NCBI RefSeq assembly: GCF_006864135.1
Contig: NZ_SADV01000003.1
Location: forward strand, 186,001-250,000
Direction of reading: 5' to 3'
DNA: 64,000 nucleotides
Source of the DNA: Lysinibacillus sphaericus
Lineage (GTDB): Bacteria > Bacillota > Bacilli > Bacillales_A > Planococcaceae
In this document: positions 25,317 through 34,145 of the stretch, one piece after another
How the letters are laid out: each line of letters starts with the position of its first letter
Numbering within the stretch: the stretch's first letter is position 1
Notes under the pieces: generated by a model
Database searches by the model: none
Seen by the model: only the letters and a program-made list of their open reading frames with translations
What the model was told of the DNA's origin: nothing
Made by a program: the position numbers and the translations under genes

Positions 25317-25375
25317 GTTAACTCATGTTGTAAATAAGTTAACACAAAGATATAGCAAATAAAAACTGTTGTCAA
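25317..25375 (-). promoter_or_regulatory. bioY promoter with a BirA-like operator
   Basis: Minus strand: TTGACA (25375-25370), 17-bp spacer, TATCTT (25352-25347). The predicted start (about 25340) lies inside the inverted pair GTTAAC (25343-25338) and GTTAAC (25322-25317), which are 15 bp apart with TG and CG flanks. This resembles the BirA operator of Firmicute biotin genes (TTGTTAAC-N-GTTAACAA). Biotin-loaded BirA would block initiation. Confidence 0.6.
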
Positions 25376-25440
25376 TCTATTTTGAAAAATAGCTAAAAAA
25401 AAGAAATTGCTATAGTGAACTAGCAATTTCTCTTCACAAA

Positions 25441-26103
25441 TTACCAAAGCGGATCGTTGGTAGGATCATTTTCTTGCAAATCAAAGACATATGGTGCTAA
25501 TTGACGATAATAAATAAGAACGCCAACTATAAAGAAAATAATCCCAATCGTAATATTATTAAAAACAAAATGCATAAAAGAAATAAAAGGAACCGGAAAT
25601 GCTAAAATGCCACCTATTTGCATAGATTTTTTTGTACGATATTGTTTTTTCCCACAATAAGGACATTCGAGTTGTCCATTTTTCCGGTACATTTTTCGTG
25701 ATTGCTTCTCTGACCAAGTTTCCCCACACTCAATGCACACCGGTAGGCCATATCCTTTCTTGATTAGCACAAGTTTAACGATAGAGGAAACACCTACCAA
25801 AAAGCTAAAAAGCAAAATACCTTTTACGAAATCGTTTTGTAAAAATGTCAATATACTCCATGTATCCGCTTCTTGCTGTAAGCTAGCTGCCTGATGACTT
25901 CCTGAATTTTTATTGTGTGATAATAAATAACTAAAACCAATGACAAAAATCGTAAACGTTGCTAGTACCACACGATATTGCCATGGACTACTTCTTCTTT
26001 GTTTCGTTTTATTATAAGCTTTTTGGGCTATTGCTTGTTTTTTTTCATCTGTAAGCTTTACATCCCGAAGTTCATTTAGCACATCTTCTTTAAATTGATT
26101 CAT
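25441..26103 (-). CDS. Membrane partner of the ECF sigma factor, with zinc ribbon
   Basis: About 220 residues from the ATG at 26103, overlapping the sigma gene by 14 bp. The N-terminal ~45 residues are cytosolic and charged (NQFKEDVLNELRDVKLTDEK), then a membrane helix (~50-67), a second one near 95-115, a CxxC-20-CxxC zinc finger (CIECGETWSEKQSRKMYRKN ... CPYCGKKQYRTKK; TIGR04104 type), and two more helices. Position and overlap indicate an anti-sigma factor that holds the sigma at the membrane; the zinc finger may sense redox or metal. The anti-sigma role is inference. Confidence 0.72.
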   Translation of the reverse strand: MNQFKEDVLNELRDVKLTDEKKQAIAQKAYNKTKQRRSSPWQYRVVLATFTIFVIGFSYLLSHNKNSGSHQAASLQQEADTWSILTFLQNDFVKGILLFSFLVGVSSIVKLVLIKKGYGLPVCIECGETWSEKQSRKMYRKNGQLECPYCGKKQYRTKKSMQIGGILAFPVPFISFMHFVFNNITIGIIFFIVGVLIYYRQLAPYVFDLQENDPTNDPLW

Positions 26104-26605
26104 GGCGTAACACCTCCCAATCATAATCACCGATTGCTGTTGCAAGTTGCTTTCTTGCACGTTGTAATCTTGTACGTATTGTTGCTTCTGGACAACATAC
26201 GAGCTGTGCAATTTCCACTGTCGTCATATCCTCAAAATAATAGAGAATTAGTACTTCCCTATATGCAACAGATAATGTAAACAAAGCTTCTACGAGCTCT
26301 CGTTTTGTAGACTTAGCAAGAAATTCCTTTTCAGGCGTGACTGCTGTCGTACGCCCTGTTATTTTTTCAAAGAGTGTCAGTCGTTTACTTTTCCAGCTAC
26401 GCAAATAATCATGGCTTCGATTGACCGTCATTTTTACTAAATATGTACGTAATGATGATTCTTGACGAAATTGCTCCTGCTTTTGATAAAAGGCGATAAA
26501 CACATCCTGCACAATGTCCTCAGCTGTTGCCTCATTTTTCACATATAAATAAGCAACCTTTAGTAAGTAATCACCGTGCTCTGCAATAATTTTTTCGATA
26601 TCCAT
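26090..26605 (-). CDS. ECF (sigma-70 family) RNA polymerase sigma factor
   Basis: About 171 residues (start at ATG 26605 behind GAAGGTGG; a GTG four codons earlier is an alternative). Region 2 shows YVKNEATAEDIVQDVFIAFY and LRTYLVKMTVNRSHDYLRSW. Region 4 shows YREVLILYYFEDMTTVEIAQ then LVCCPEATIRTRLQRARKQL. A Cys pair (VCC) lies in the region 4 helix. It forms an operon with the overlapping membrane zinc-ribbon protein. Likely an extracytoplasmic stress sigma; its regulon is unknown. Confidence 0.92.
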   Translation of the reverse strand: MDIEKIIAEHGDYLLKVAYLYVKNEATAEDIVQDVFIAFYQKQEQFRQESSLRTYLVKMTVNRSHDYLRSWKSKRLTLFEKITGRTTAVTPEKEFLAKSTKRELVEALFTLSVAYREVLILYYFEDMTTVEIAQLVCCPEATIRTRLQRARKQLATAIGDYDWEVLRHESI

Positions 26606-26679
26606 TTGTTGTCCCACCTTCTTTCTAAACTACTGACGGATGCCACTTCATTTCCGATTCATTTTTTTAAAAAATTTTT

Positions 26680-26734
26680 TAAAAGAAAAGAATCTGCCAA
26701 ACTCCAACGACTGTTTGTTGAAATGAAGCAGATC
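26680..26734 (-). terminator. Terminator-like hairpin before the sigma operon
   Basis: GGATCTGC and GCAGATTC bracket an inner imperfect stem (TCAAC with GTTGG), followed on the minus strand by a U-rich tract. It would stop transcription from the GGDEF gene. Confidence 0.55.
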
Positions 26735-26848
26735 CTTTATGATTAAATCCTTAGCGGATGTTTAGATACCCGCTAAAAGAAGTTAACTATATTTCGCTGA
26801 ATAGAACGCTTACATTTTAAAATTCGCCAGTACTATGATCGGGCCTGT

Positions 26849-28297
26849 TTATATACTATTTCCCACATCACTATAATGATTAAAGAACGTAATTTGGTTA
26901 CGGCCATTGCGCTTGGACGTATACAGTGCTGTGTCCGCATTATGGATCAGCTCTTCGACCGCGGTAATTTGGCCTTGTTTATTTGTACTTACACCAATAC
27001 TAAATTCTAAATGGACAGTCTCATCATTAATTAGTAAAGACAGAGAATTTAATGTTTGATAAAGATTTTCCGTCATCGTTTGAACAGATTCACCTTCCTG
27101 TAATTTGCATAGTACAATAAACTCATCTCCACCAAAACGAGCTACTATCGATTCAAATGCTTGAAAATAGTCCTTTAATGTAGTTGCAATAATCGTTAAA
27201 GCATCATCACCAAACAAATGACCATTTGTATCATTGATTTCTTTAAAATGATCTAAGTCAATCATCATTAATGCTAATTGCTGATTATCTACTGAAGCTT
27301 TCTCCACCATTTTCTCTGCATTCTGATCAAAATAGCGTCGATTATAAATATTCGTTAATGGATCAATGTAAGAAGTTTTTTCAAAATGTTTTTTCTGGTC
27401 ATCGTACTCCATCTCAAATAATAAATGAGTATAATTTTCCCTTTGAATTTCTAATAAAATGTCAATATATTCCTTTTGTATCGAGCACAATACAAGTTTA
27501 TTACCTTGCTTTTCTATTAGCTTCACCAAAGAATTGTAGATCGTTTGAAGCATAGATAAATCATTATTTTTTAAGGCATAGTGCTTCGACTTTTGGTACA
27601 AATCAATGGCCTCGCAAATGCGTCCCTGTTTTTCACAAAGTAAAGCATAGGCATTCATAACCTCCAATTGTAGCTTAGAATAAGGTGGTTTCTGTATCGT
27701 CACTAACAACTCTTGCAATAATTCAGCTGCTTCATCAAATTCCTCCAAACTAATTTGCGCAACAGCTAAGTTTATTTTTGAATACATAATCCCTGAATAT
27801 GGATTTTCATGCTTGGTCTCAAAATAATTGGCATAGTATAAGCTCTTTAATGCAAAATCCTTTGCTTCTTGATAGTTCCCTGAAGAGTTTTCTAAGTCGC
27901 TCAAATTATTATAAATTTTTCCTATACTATCTATATGTTGAATACGCTCAGCAATCTTTAGTCCCTTAATCATAAACTCTTTAGACTTCTTTATATGGCC
28001 AAACGTTCCCCAATAAATAGCTACAATAATATAATGATGAATTAAATCAATATCATCGCCATAGTGAAAGGTTAATTCGCGATACTTCTCAAGTACACTA
28101 ATGGAAACTTGCAAATCACCTGTTTGGAAATAGCTTGCACAGCTATAGCGTAATAACAGGATTGCTTTTTTATACATACCAAGCTCAATAGCACTTTCAA
28201 TTGCGGCACTACTTAATTCTATATATTCTATAAAGCGATTTGCATCATACAATTCATTTAGTGTAATCCATAGTTCTTCAAACTCCTGTGTATTCAT
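26849..28297 (-). CDS. Diguanylate cyclase with N-terminal TPR domain
   Basis: A 482-residue cytosolic protein. Residues ~1-300 are helical TPR-like repeats (for example YNNLSDLENSSGNYQEAKDF, INLAVAQISLEEFDEAAELL, YALLCEKQGRICEAIDLYQK). A GGDEF domain follows, with YIDPLTNIYNRRYF, the metal-binding MMIDLDHFKEINDTNGH and the active-site FGGDEF. The RxxD inhibition site five residues before GGDEF is absent (AFESIVARFGG), so product inhibition is probably lacking. It makes cyclic di-GMP, controlled by protein-protein contacts through the TPRs. Monocistronic. Confidence 0.93.
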   Translation of the reverse strand: MNTQEFEELWITLNELYDANRFIEYIELSSAAIESAIELGMYKKAILLLRYSCASYFQTGDLQVSISVLEKYRELTFHYGDDIDLIHHYIIVAIYWGTFGHIKKSKEFMIKGLKIAERIQHIDSIGKIYNNLSDLENSSGNYQEAKDFALKSLYYANYFETKHENPYSGIMYSKINLAVAQISLEEFDEAAELLQELLVTIQKPPYSKLQLEVMNAYALLCEKQGRICEAIDLYQKSKHYALKNNDLSMLQTIYNSLVKLIEKQGNKLVLCSIQKEYIDILLEIQRENYTHLLFEMEYDDQKKHFEKTSYIDPLTNIYNRRYFDQNAEKMVEKASVDNQQLALMMIDLDHFKEINDTNGHLFGDDALTIIATTLKDYFQAFESIVARFGGDEFIVLCKLQEGESVQTMTENLYQTLNSLSLLINDETVHLEFSIGVSTNKQGQITAVEELIHNADTALYTSKRNGRNQITFFNHYSDVGNSI

Positions 28298-28504
28298 ACC
28301 GCCCCTCCTTATATTAACCCCTGCTTCTTTAATACTATCTTTATGTGCATAATATTACAATTCCTCAGACTCATTTATTTGTAAATTAATGAGTAAATTT
28401 AACCTTAAAATACCATACAGCAATTCATTTATCCCAAAAAGATAATATATACCCCTATAAAAACGATTCTTTTTATACTTTGAATATTTATGATAGTACA
28501 AAAA
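28298..28504. other. AT-rich upstream region of the cyclase gene, no gene
   Basis: No ORF, hairpin or repeat of note. It likely contains the promoter of the diguanylate cyclase gene. Confidence 0.4.
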
Positions 28505-28780
28505 CTATAATTTCCCAACACAGAAAAAACAAGCCCCCTTCTTTAAAGAGACTTGGCAGGTTGCTGCTGTAAGACGCGCTTTTTGACACACTCTTTGCTC
28601 TCTTCCATATCCCCAACTACATGCTACTTTCACCAAATCCTTTTGCCATTCATTCATGTCCAAAGCACCCCCCATTCCACTTGCTGTAAATGAAACTTTA
28701 AGGCTTCTCGCCCTTTTTAGCCTTGTTTTCACTATGTTTTCTACAATACTTAGAATTTGTGCTATGTCGGCAATCTTCAT
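28505..28780 (-). pseudogene. Remnant of an ECF sigma factor (region 4)
   Basis: The frame opens with MKIADIAQILSIVENIVKTR then LKRARS, the second half of a sigma region 4 helix-turn-helix, but region 2 and most of region 4 are missing. The following sequence includes MNEWQKDLVKVA, which looks like the start of an anti-sigma factor read in the same frame, and a Cys-rich tail with no protein character. It is the scar of a deleted sigma/anti-sigma pair. Confidence 0.5.
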
Positions 28781-29029
28781 TTCTTCATTATAAAAGAATG
28801 TTAGGCTCTCTATATGTTAATGGAAGCTTTAATATAGCATTGTGCAAAAGGTTTTTATCAAATTTTCGCAGCATGATTATGAAGAACGTGGACAGACAGC
28901 TACGTGCTTATTTATCAAGGTTAACGGTAATAAAAGCAAGGCAAGGATTATTTATTTCATAAAAATTCGAATATTCATAGTGACCTTGGGGCATACTCCA
29001 ATGTTAGGATAAAATTAGGAGGTGCTCAC

Positions 29030-29469
29030 ATGCTTATCAAACAATTTGCAACTAAGTATTATTTATCTACTGATACCGTACGTTACTATGAAAAAGAAGG
29101 ATACCTACATCCACATAAACAGGACAATGGCTATCGAGTGTATGATGTCACTTGTGAACATACTATAAAATTTATTTTAGTATTAAGACAGCTCGGCTTT
29201 ACATTACAAGAAATTAAACAGCTGCTGACACTAGAGCAAAAGCCACTTCAAATGCCTGCAATCAACAAACAGTACAACTATTCTCAACAAAGATCACCAA
29301 CATTGAACAGCAGTTATTTTTTTATCACCAGGCACTTCAATCCTTTCAGCTCACTCAAACATTAATGGCTGAAGGAAAATACGCAGAAAATAAGTTGGTC
29401 ATCGGCTCACTTATCGAGGATATGTATAATAAATTACAAGAAGGGAATGTTCATTATGAAAATACGTAA
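29030..29469 (+). pseudogene. MerR-family regulator, frameshifted
   Basis: ATG at 29030 follows AGGAGGTG. The N-terminal winged HTH is intact (YYLSTDTVRYYEKEGYLHPH ... GYRVYD). After KPL the frame is lost; the next frame continues exactly as SNACNQQTVQLFSTKITNIE, QQLFFYHQALQSF, MAEGKYAENKLVIGS to a TAA at 29467-29469. One extra T in the CTT at 29247-29248 restores a 147-residue regulator with the usual dimerisation helix. The stop overlaps the start of the DUF4260 gene, so the two form an operon. Confidence 0.75.
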
Positions 29470-29808
29470 AATTATCGCATTAGAATATTTAATAGCATTT
29501 GTAGTAAGTGTATTTTTTACTGGTATTTTGAATTTTCGTTCCTATATTTTTTCCTGCTTTTATTCCTACCAGATATAACGATGTTAGGCTACATCGTAAA
29601 CACTAAAATTGGTGCGTTATTTTACAATATTGGCCATAGTTTAGTCATGCCTGCCATTCTCTTGACTATAGGCTTTATCACAGTATCGACCCCGCTGCTA
29701 ATGGCCACTATCATTTGGCTTGCTCATATATTTTTAGATCGTATGCTAGGCTATGGTTTAAAATATGATGATGCCTTTACTAAAACTCATTTACAACAAA
29801 TAGCTTAA
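29456..29808 (+). pseudogene. DUF4260 membrane protein, frameshifted
   Basis: ATG at 29456 starts MKIRKIIALEYLIAFVVSVF and derails at the T6 run 29513-29518. With one more T the frame reads FFYWYFEFSFLYFFLLLFLP then DITMLGYIVNTKIGALFYNI and so on to TAA 29806. The conserved DUF4260 features are present: PDITMLGY, YNIGHS and the C-terminal WLAHIFLDRMLGYGLKY. Four membrane helices are expected. The function of the family is unknown. It is coupled to the MerR regulator by a 14-bp overlap. Confidence 0.72.
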
Positions 29809-29841
29809 GTTAGAAGCCGCGATTATATCGATAGGTTGGAT

Positions 29842-30020
29842 AGTTTTATTAGCGATGTTTTGAGTTTTATCAGCGATTCTTGCACTTTTATCAGCGATGT
29901 TCGCGGTTCTATCAGCGATTCTTGCGCTTTTATCAGCGATGTTCGCGGTTCTATCAGCGATTCTTGCGCTTTTATCAGCGATGAACGTTTTTATCACCAA
30001 GTCTGTTCACTTTATCAGCG
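29842..30020. repeat. Tandem array of 21-bp units (TTTATCAGCGATNTT)
   Basis: Six clean and three degraded 21-bp units alternate between TTTATCAGCGATTCTTG and TCTATCAGCGATGTTCG. The array begins shortly after the DUF4260 stop and ends at the truncated DUF2568 gene. Long frames through it on both strands are by-products of the 21-bp period. Confidence 0.8.
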
Positions 30021-30329
30021 TTGATGTTTCCCCTTACAAAAACCAATTTTTCGGAGGGATATTGGGGAATACAAACTGGGAAAGGCATGTTCTTCAAGCT
30101 TTTACTTGGCATTGGAGCACCTGCTTTTTTCGTAGTTAGTTGGAGTATGTTTGGTTCACCCAAAGCAACATTTCCATTGAATGGGATTTGGCATTTTATG
30201 TTTGAATTTGCGATATTCTCATTAGCCGTTATAGCTCTGTATGCAACTGGACGAACACAATTAGCTATTGTATTTGCCATACTAATAATCATTAATCAGA
30301 TTTTATTGTCCGTATTTCATCAACGCTAA
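30021..30329 (+). pseudogene. DUF2568 (YrdB-like) membrane protein, 5' end missing
   Basis: From GYWGIQTGKGMFFKLLLGIG onward the sequence is a good DUF2568 protein (APAFFVVSWSMFGSPKA, ALYATGRTQLAIVFAILIII). YrdB-like proteins start about 25 residues further upstream, with a first membrane helix that is absent here; in its place are the last degraded units of the 21-bp array. The available TTG/ATG (30021/30024) has no ribosome site. It is probably a truncated gene. Confidence 0.6.
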
Positions 30330-30359
30330 AAAATCCACGTTTTTTAAAGTGGATTTTTT
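30328..30359. terminator. Bidirectional terminator
   Basis: AAAAAATCCAC and GTGGATTTTTT pair perfectly between the convergent DUF2568 and metallo-hydrolase genes; the stop codon of the latter (30344-30346) lies within the loop. Confidence 0.88.
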
Positions 30360-31297
30360 AGAAGGTATGTGTATATCGTTGTAAGGTTAGCTTTAATACC
30401 GTTTACTCCCTTCCACTCCTTATAATCTTTAGGTAGATCAAATTCAGCAATAAAATCTTCTCGTGACAATTTTCGTTGAAGAGCTTCTTTTGCACGTTGA
30501 GTCATGAAAGATAAATACTCAATTAATGTATCGCATAAAGTCAAATCAGTAATATTACCATGACCAGGTACAAGTATATTTATATCGATTTGTTTAACTC
30601 GCTTTAATATCGTCAAAAATTCTTCAGGATTATAAATCGGTACATGTAAATTTTCAGTCGCTAAATCACCCATAAAAGCTATTTTTTCTTTAGGTAGGTA
30701 CATAAATGTATCACTCGGTGAATGTCCACCACCTAAACAGTATAATTCCACAGTTCTATCGGATCCGGTGATAGTTAATTTTTCTTCAAACAACAAGGAT
30801 GGTAGCACAATTTGTAATTGAGATAGGTCATCTAACACTTTCGACATTTCTTGATATTGATTGATTAAGCTCGCTTTTATAATGTTGTCTTCTGTTGAAT
30901 CGATTTGATTTTTTAACTGAAACAGGTAATGATTCATGTCCAGCTTTTCCTTCTCATAATCTGCAATCTTATTTTTTTCTTTGCACAATTTCTCCGTTAC
31001 ATATGTAGAAACAATCGTTGTATCAGAAAATACTTGATTTCCAAAAACGTGATCCCCGTGATAATGACTGTTAATCAAATACTTTACTTTCTTACCCGTT
31101 AAACTTTCAGCTTTGCGCCTTAACTCATCCCCAGCTGAAGGAGTACTTAGCGAATCAAAAACTAGAAGCTCGTCACCTAAATCAATTATTCCTGCATTAC
31201 TCCAAGCACCCTGACCTGGTTTAGCAACAGCAGCAAACACACCGTCACATAAAGTACGCAAAGTAAAATATTTTGTTTCTACAATCCCCTTTTCCAT
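30344..31297 (-). CDS. Metallo-beta-lactamase-fold hydrolase
   Basis: A 317-residue protein with the di-metal site HYHGDH (His78, His80, Asp82, His83), a later His in GGGHSPSDTFMY, the bridging Asp in AFMGDLATE and a final His in VPGHGNIT. The spacing is that of class B beta-lactamase-like and quorum-quenching lactonase groups, and a helical insert lies at residues ~110-170. There is no signal peptide, so it is cytosolic; the substrate is unknown. The ribosome site AAGGGGAG precedes the ATG. Monocistronic. Confidence 0.88.
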   Translation of the reverse strand: MEKGIVETKYFTLRTLCDGVFAAVAKPGQGAWSNAGIIDLGDELLVFDSLSTPSAGDELRRKAESLTGKKVKYLINSHYHGDHVFGNQVFSDTTIVSTYVTEKLCKEKNKIADYEKEKLDMNHYLFQLKNQIDSTEDNIIKASLINQYQEMSKVLDDLSQLQIVLPSLLFEEKLTITGSDRTVELYCLGGGHSPSDTFMYLPKEKIAFMGDLATENLHVPIYNPEEFLTILKRVKQIDINILVPGHGNITDLTLCDTLIEYLSFMTQRAKEALQRKLSREDFIAEFDLPKDYKEWKGVNGIKANLTTIYTYLLKNPL

Positions 31298-31353
31298 TTA
31301 TAACTCCCCTTAGAAGTTTTTACATATTATAACATTCACATTTGAAGATAAAT

Positions 31354-31390
31354 CAAGAAAATCCACTCTTTTTTCAAAGTGGATTTTCTC
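31354..31390 (-). terminator. Terminator of the sensor/lipoprotein operon
   Basis: AGAAAATCCACT (31356-31367) pairs with AGTGGATTTTCT (31378-31389), with a U-rich tail on the minus strand. Confidence 0.8.
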
Positions 31391-31396
31391 ATTATA

Positions 31397-31624
31397 TTAA
31401 ATAAGTCGCTTAATCTTCGTTTCATATAACGCAACAATTAGTAAGCCACCGAGTATAGGGGTTAAAGAACTAAAACTAAAATAAAAACCTTCATCATTGT
31501 ATTGTCCTAAGAAATGAAATTGTAGCCATGGAACGCCATATGTTTCACCTACACCGTATAAAAAAACTGTGCTAAATAAAAACAATGCGAGACATTTTAT
31601 AAATTCATTTCTTTTCATACCCAT
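31397..31624 (-). CDS. Small membrane protein at the end of the kinase operon
   Basis: 75 residues with two membrane helices (about 8-25 and 52-68) and an aromatic extracytoplasmic loop (PWLQFHFLGQYNDEGFYFSF). The ATG at 31618 fits the GAGGTGA ribosome site better than the one at 31624. The gene starts five bases after the lipoprotein gene ends, so it is the last gene of the response regulator/kinase/lipoprotein operon. The family is unknown. Confidence 0.65.
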   Translation of the reverse strand: MGMKRNEFIKCLALFLFSTVFLYGVGETYGVPWLQFHFLGQYNDEGFYFSFSSLTPILGGLLIVALYETKIKRLI

Positions 31625-31629
31625 TCACC

Positions 31630-32697
31630 TCACTTAACGATGGTCATTTGTTTTGTATAGGCTACAAGATCTTCAATTGTTCGCTTAGAGTCTACAGTAA
31701 ACATGCTATATTGATAGCCGTTTTCCTGCCAGCTAATCGAATGGAATTTATTCTCGTCCATTACAGTACCTTTTTGACCTCGAATGTCCATTTCTTTTTC
31801 ACCTTTAATAGGCTCTACCTTCTTAGCATTACTATTTGCTTTAAAAACTGTTACTGAAATATCTTGCTGACCATTCTTCGCATAACTAAAGGTATACTCT
31901 GAACGATCTTCTATCCCTTTATCTAATGAAATTTCTTCCAAAGTTAGTCCGTTTCCTTCTGGTACCATTAAAAATTCGCCAAGCTGTTCTTTCACTGTAT
32001 CCAGTGTCACTGACTCAGATTCAGGTATACTTATTTCTTCCACTTTTGCATCCTTTGGAATATCAAGTGTAAATTGTGCATCATCAATTTTTGCCTTTTC
32101 ATCCATTTTCGTATACTCTGTTGTCATTTTATTTCCAGCACTATTTGTTATTGTTTTTAACGTTACCCATGTTTTTTTATCGACCCATACTTCTATATCG
32201 CCTATTAAAGTATCATCTTTTTTAGCTTTCGCTACAACTTTATACGTATCTCTTCCAGCAATCTTCTCCTCTTCTGCCATTTTCACATCATGTGTATCCT
32301 TTACTGCGTTAAATAGTAATTCTAACTGGTCTCTTTGTGATGGGATTTCATTTACCCCACCTTTATTAATATCTATTTTATGAACAGTGTTTTTCACAAC
32401 ATCATACATAATTACCTGTGAGCCATTGTTGACTGTGATGCTATGCTCACCATTTTCAGCTGTTGTCTCAATACGTCGTTTACCATCTTTAGTCCACTCT
32501 TTGACTTGAATTTTTCCACCAGCCTCGCCCATATCCATTGTGTATTCACCGTAATAAGTAAGTGGTTCCTTCGTTTCCTGTAATGCATGATCAATAATTT
32601 CCTGTGGTGAGTATGCCCCCTCTGTATTACAACCTACTAAGCTAAATGTTAATGCGGCAACTAAACCTGCTGCACGTAATGATTTTTTCCAATTCAT
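31630..32697 (-). CDS. LolA-like lipoprotein with DUF4367-type C-terminus
   Basis: 355 residues. The signal peptide ends in a lipobox (LTFSLVGC, Cys23), so it is anchored on the outer face of the membrane. Residues ~30-215 match the LolA/LppX-like carrier fold (EWTKDGKRRIETTAENGEHS, DIEVWVDKKTWVTLKT). The C-terminus (YTFSYAKNGQQDISVTVFKA ... HSISWQENGYQYSMFT) resembles DUF4367 of sporulation and germination lipoproteins. It overlaps the histidine kinase gene by one base, and is probably a sensor partner or an output of that kinase. Confidence 0.85.
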   Translation of the reverse strand: MNWKKSLRAAGLVAALTFSLVGCNTEGAYSPQEIIDHALQETKEPLTYYGEYTMDMGEAGGKIQVKEWTKDGKRRIETTAENGEHSITVNNGSQVIMYDVVKNTVHKIDINKGGVNEIPSQRDQLELLFNAVKDTHDVKMAEEEKIAGRDTYKVVAKAKKDDTLIGDIEVWVDKKTWVTLKTITNSAGNKMTTEYTKMDEKAKIDDAQFTLDIPKDAKVEEISIPESESVTLDTVKEQLGEFLMVPEGNGLTLEEISLDKGIEDRSEYTFSYAKNGQQDISVTVFKANSNAKKVEPIKGEKEMDIRGQKGTVMDENKFHSISWQENGYQYSMFTVDSKRTIEDLVAYTKQMTIVK

Positions 32698-34145
32698 TAT
32701 GAATTCTCTCCTTTAAATGGTGGCAGCCAGCAAAGTACAGCTGTTCCAAAGCCTTCTTTCGATACAAGCTCTACTGTCCCACCGTGTTTTTCTATTATTT
32801 GTTTTGCTATATTTAATCCTAGTCCAGTGCCGCGCTCCCTAGCCTTTGTCCGTGCTGTATCTGCTTGGTACATGGGCTCGAATAGTTTCTCAATATCCTC
32901 TTTTTTGACACCTTGCCCGCTATTTTGCACAATGATATACATACCATGCTGCTTATTCAGTGCTGGCGAAACAAAATCAAAGCACCCTATAGGACATTGT
33001 CCAGCATTCACGGCTGCTAAACCTATCGTTGTCCCTACTGCTCCATAGCGCCAAGCATTACTCATTAAATTGTCGATCACCCGTTGAAGCTGCTTCGGAT
33101 GCACTGCATACATACCCGCTATGTCACGAGTAACTTCAAGCTTAAATCCTTGATCTTTGCATAGCTGCTCATAATCAGACAGTGCCATTTCAAAAAACTC
33201 GGCACCATCAACTGCAACAAGTTCTAAATGATAGCTTGTCGATTGCAGTAAAGTGTACATTAGTAAATCCTCTAACATATGCTTCATCGTTTCAGACTTT
33301 GTTAAAATAATCTGTCGGTACTCGTCTTGCTGTTCTTCTGTTAACGCCTTGCTTTGTAAAGACTCAGCATATGCTTGAATAGCTGTAAGAGGTGTTTTTA
33401 AATCATGGGAAATACTTGCAATCATTAACTCCTTCTGGTGTTGTTCAGTTTTCAAGTGAGCACGCGCTGTTTCAATTTCGTCCTGCATGGCAAGAAAGGT
33501 TTGAGCAAGTTCCCCAATTTCATCTTTCCTTGCCACTAAATTTGACTCCACATGCTCTCCCTTTGCAAAAGTACGCATTTGCCGCATCAGTTCATGTAAC
33601 GGGCGATTTAATTTACGGTTAAGTAGCATCATAACTGCAAAATAAATAAGGAGAAATAATACAATAGAGCTAGCTATTACAAGCCAAGAACGTCTTTCTA
33701 CGCCTTTTACCCAGTCCTTCCTAACTAATTGAATCTCATAAACCCCAAGCAATTCTCCATCTTGATAAACAGGTTCTTTATAAGTAAAGGCATTGTAATT
33801 TTGCTTTAGCTCATATAAACCTTTAAAAACTCTATCTTTAGAATCAAACACCAGTTTCAATGGATCTGAGGAATACAAACGTAAGCCTGATTTCGAGTAA
33901 AGTGTAATTGAGAGCTGATCATTCGTTAGTGCTTCAATATCTTTTATATCTGCATTTTTTGTATAATACAGGGGATTTTCCAGAACAGATTTCACCTGAT
34001 TGAGCTCTGTTAATTTTTCGAAATACTCACCAACGTTTTTATCTTGATAATAGGCATTAATCCATACATAAAGGCTATAAGCACCTGTTATTGGTAAAAC
34101 CATCACGATGAAGAAAGTGATGAGTAACCATGTTTTAATTTTCAT
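32697..34145 (-). CDS. Sensor histidine kinase
   Basis: 482 residues: membrane helix 1 (~8-28), an extracellular sensor of ~125 residues, helix 2 (~155-175), HAMP (~176-230), H box with phospho-His247 (SISHDLKTPLTAI), then the ATPase with N box (DNLMSNAWRYG), F/G1 (GQGVKKEDIEKLF) and G2 (ERGTGLGLNIAKQI). A short Cys-containing insert (NAGQCPIGCFDF) lies in the ATPase domain, which is unusual. Its ATG overlaps the stop of the response regulator gene (ATGA) and its own stop overlaps the lipoprotein gene. Confidence 0.94.
   Translation of the reverse strand: MKIKTWLLITFFIVMVLPITGAYSLYVWINAYYQDKNVGEYFEKLTELNQVKSVLENPLYYTKNADIKDIEALTNDQLSITLYSKSGLRLYSSDPLKLVFDSKDRVFKGLYELKQNYNAFTYKEPVYQDGELLGVYEIQLVRKDWVKGVERRSWLVIASSIVLFLLIYFAVMMLLNRKLNRPLHELMRQMRTFAKGEHVESNLVARKDEIGELAQTFLAMQDEIETARAHLKTEQHQKELMIASISHDLKTPLTAIQAYAESLQSKALTEEQQDEYRQIILTKSETMKHMLEDLLMYTLLQSTSYHLELVAVDGAEFFEMALSDYEQLCKDQGFKLEVTRDIAGMYAVHPKQLQRVIDNLMSNAWRYGAVGTTIGLAAVNAGQCPIGCFDFVSPALNKQHGMYIIVQNSGQGVKKEDIEKLFEPMYQADTARTKARERGTGLGLNIAKQIIEKHGGTVELVSKEGFGTAVLCWLPPFKGENS

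Noticed and set aside
28723-28962. 79-codon plus-strand frame
   Set aside because: It runs antisense to the sigma remnant, lacks a ribosome site and has no recognisable features.
29791-30292. Several frames on both strands through the 29.8-30.0 kb array
   Set aside because: They are periodicity by-products (ISDxxAFISD-type repeats) without start signals.
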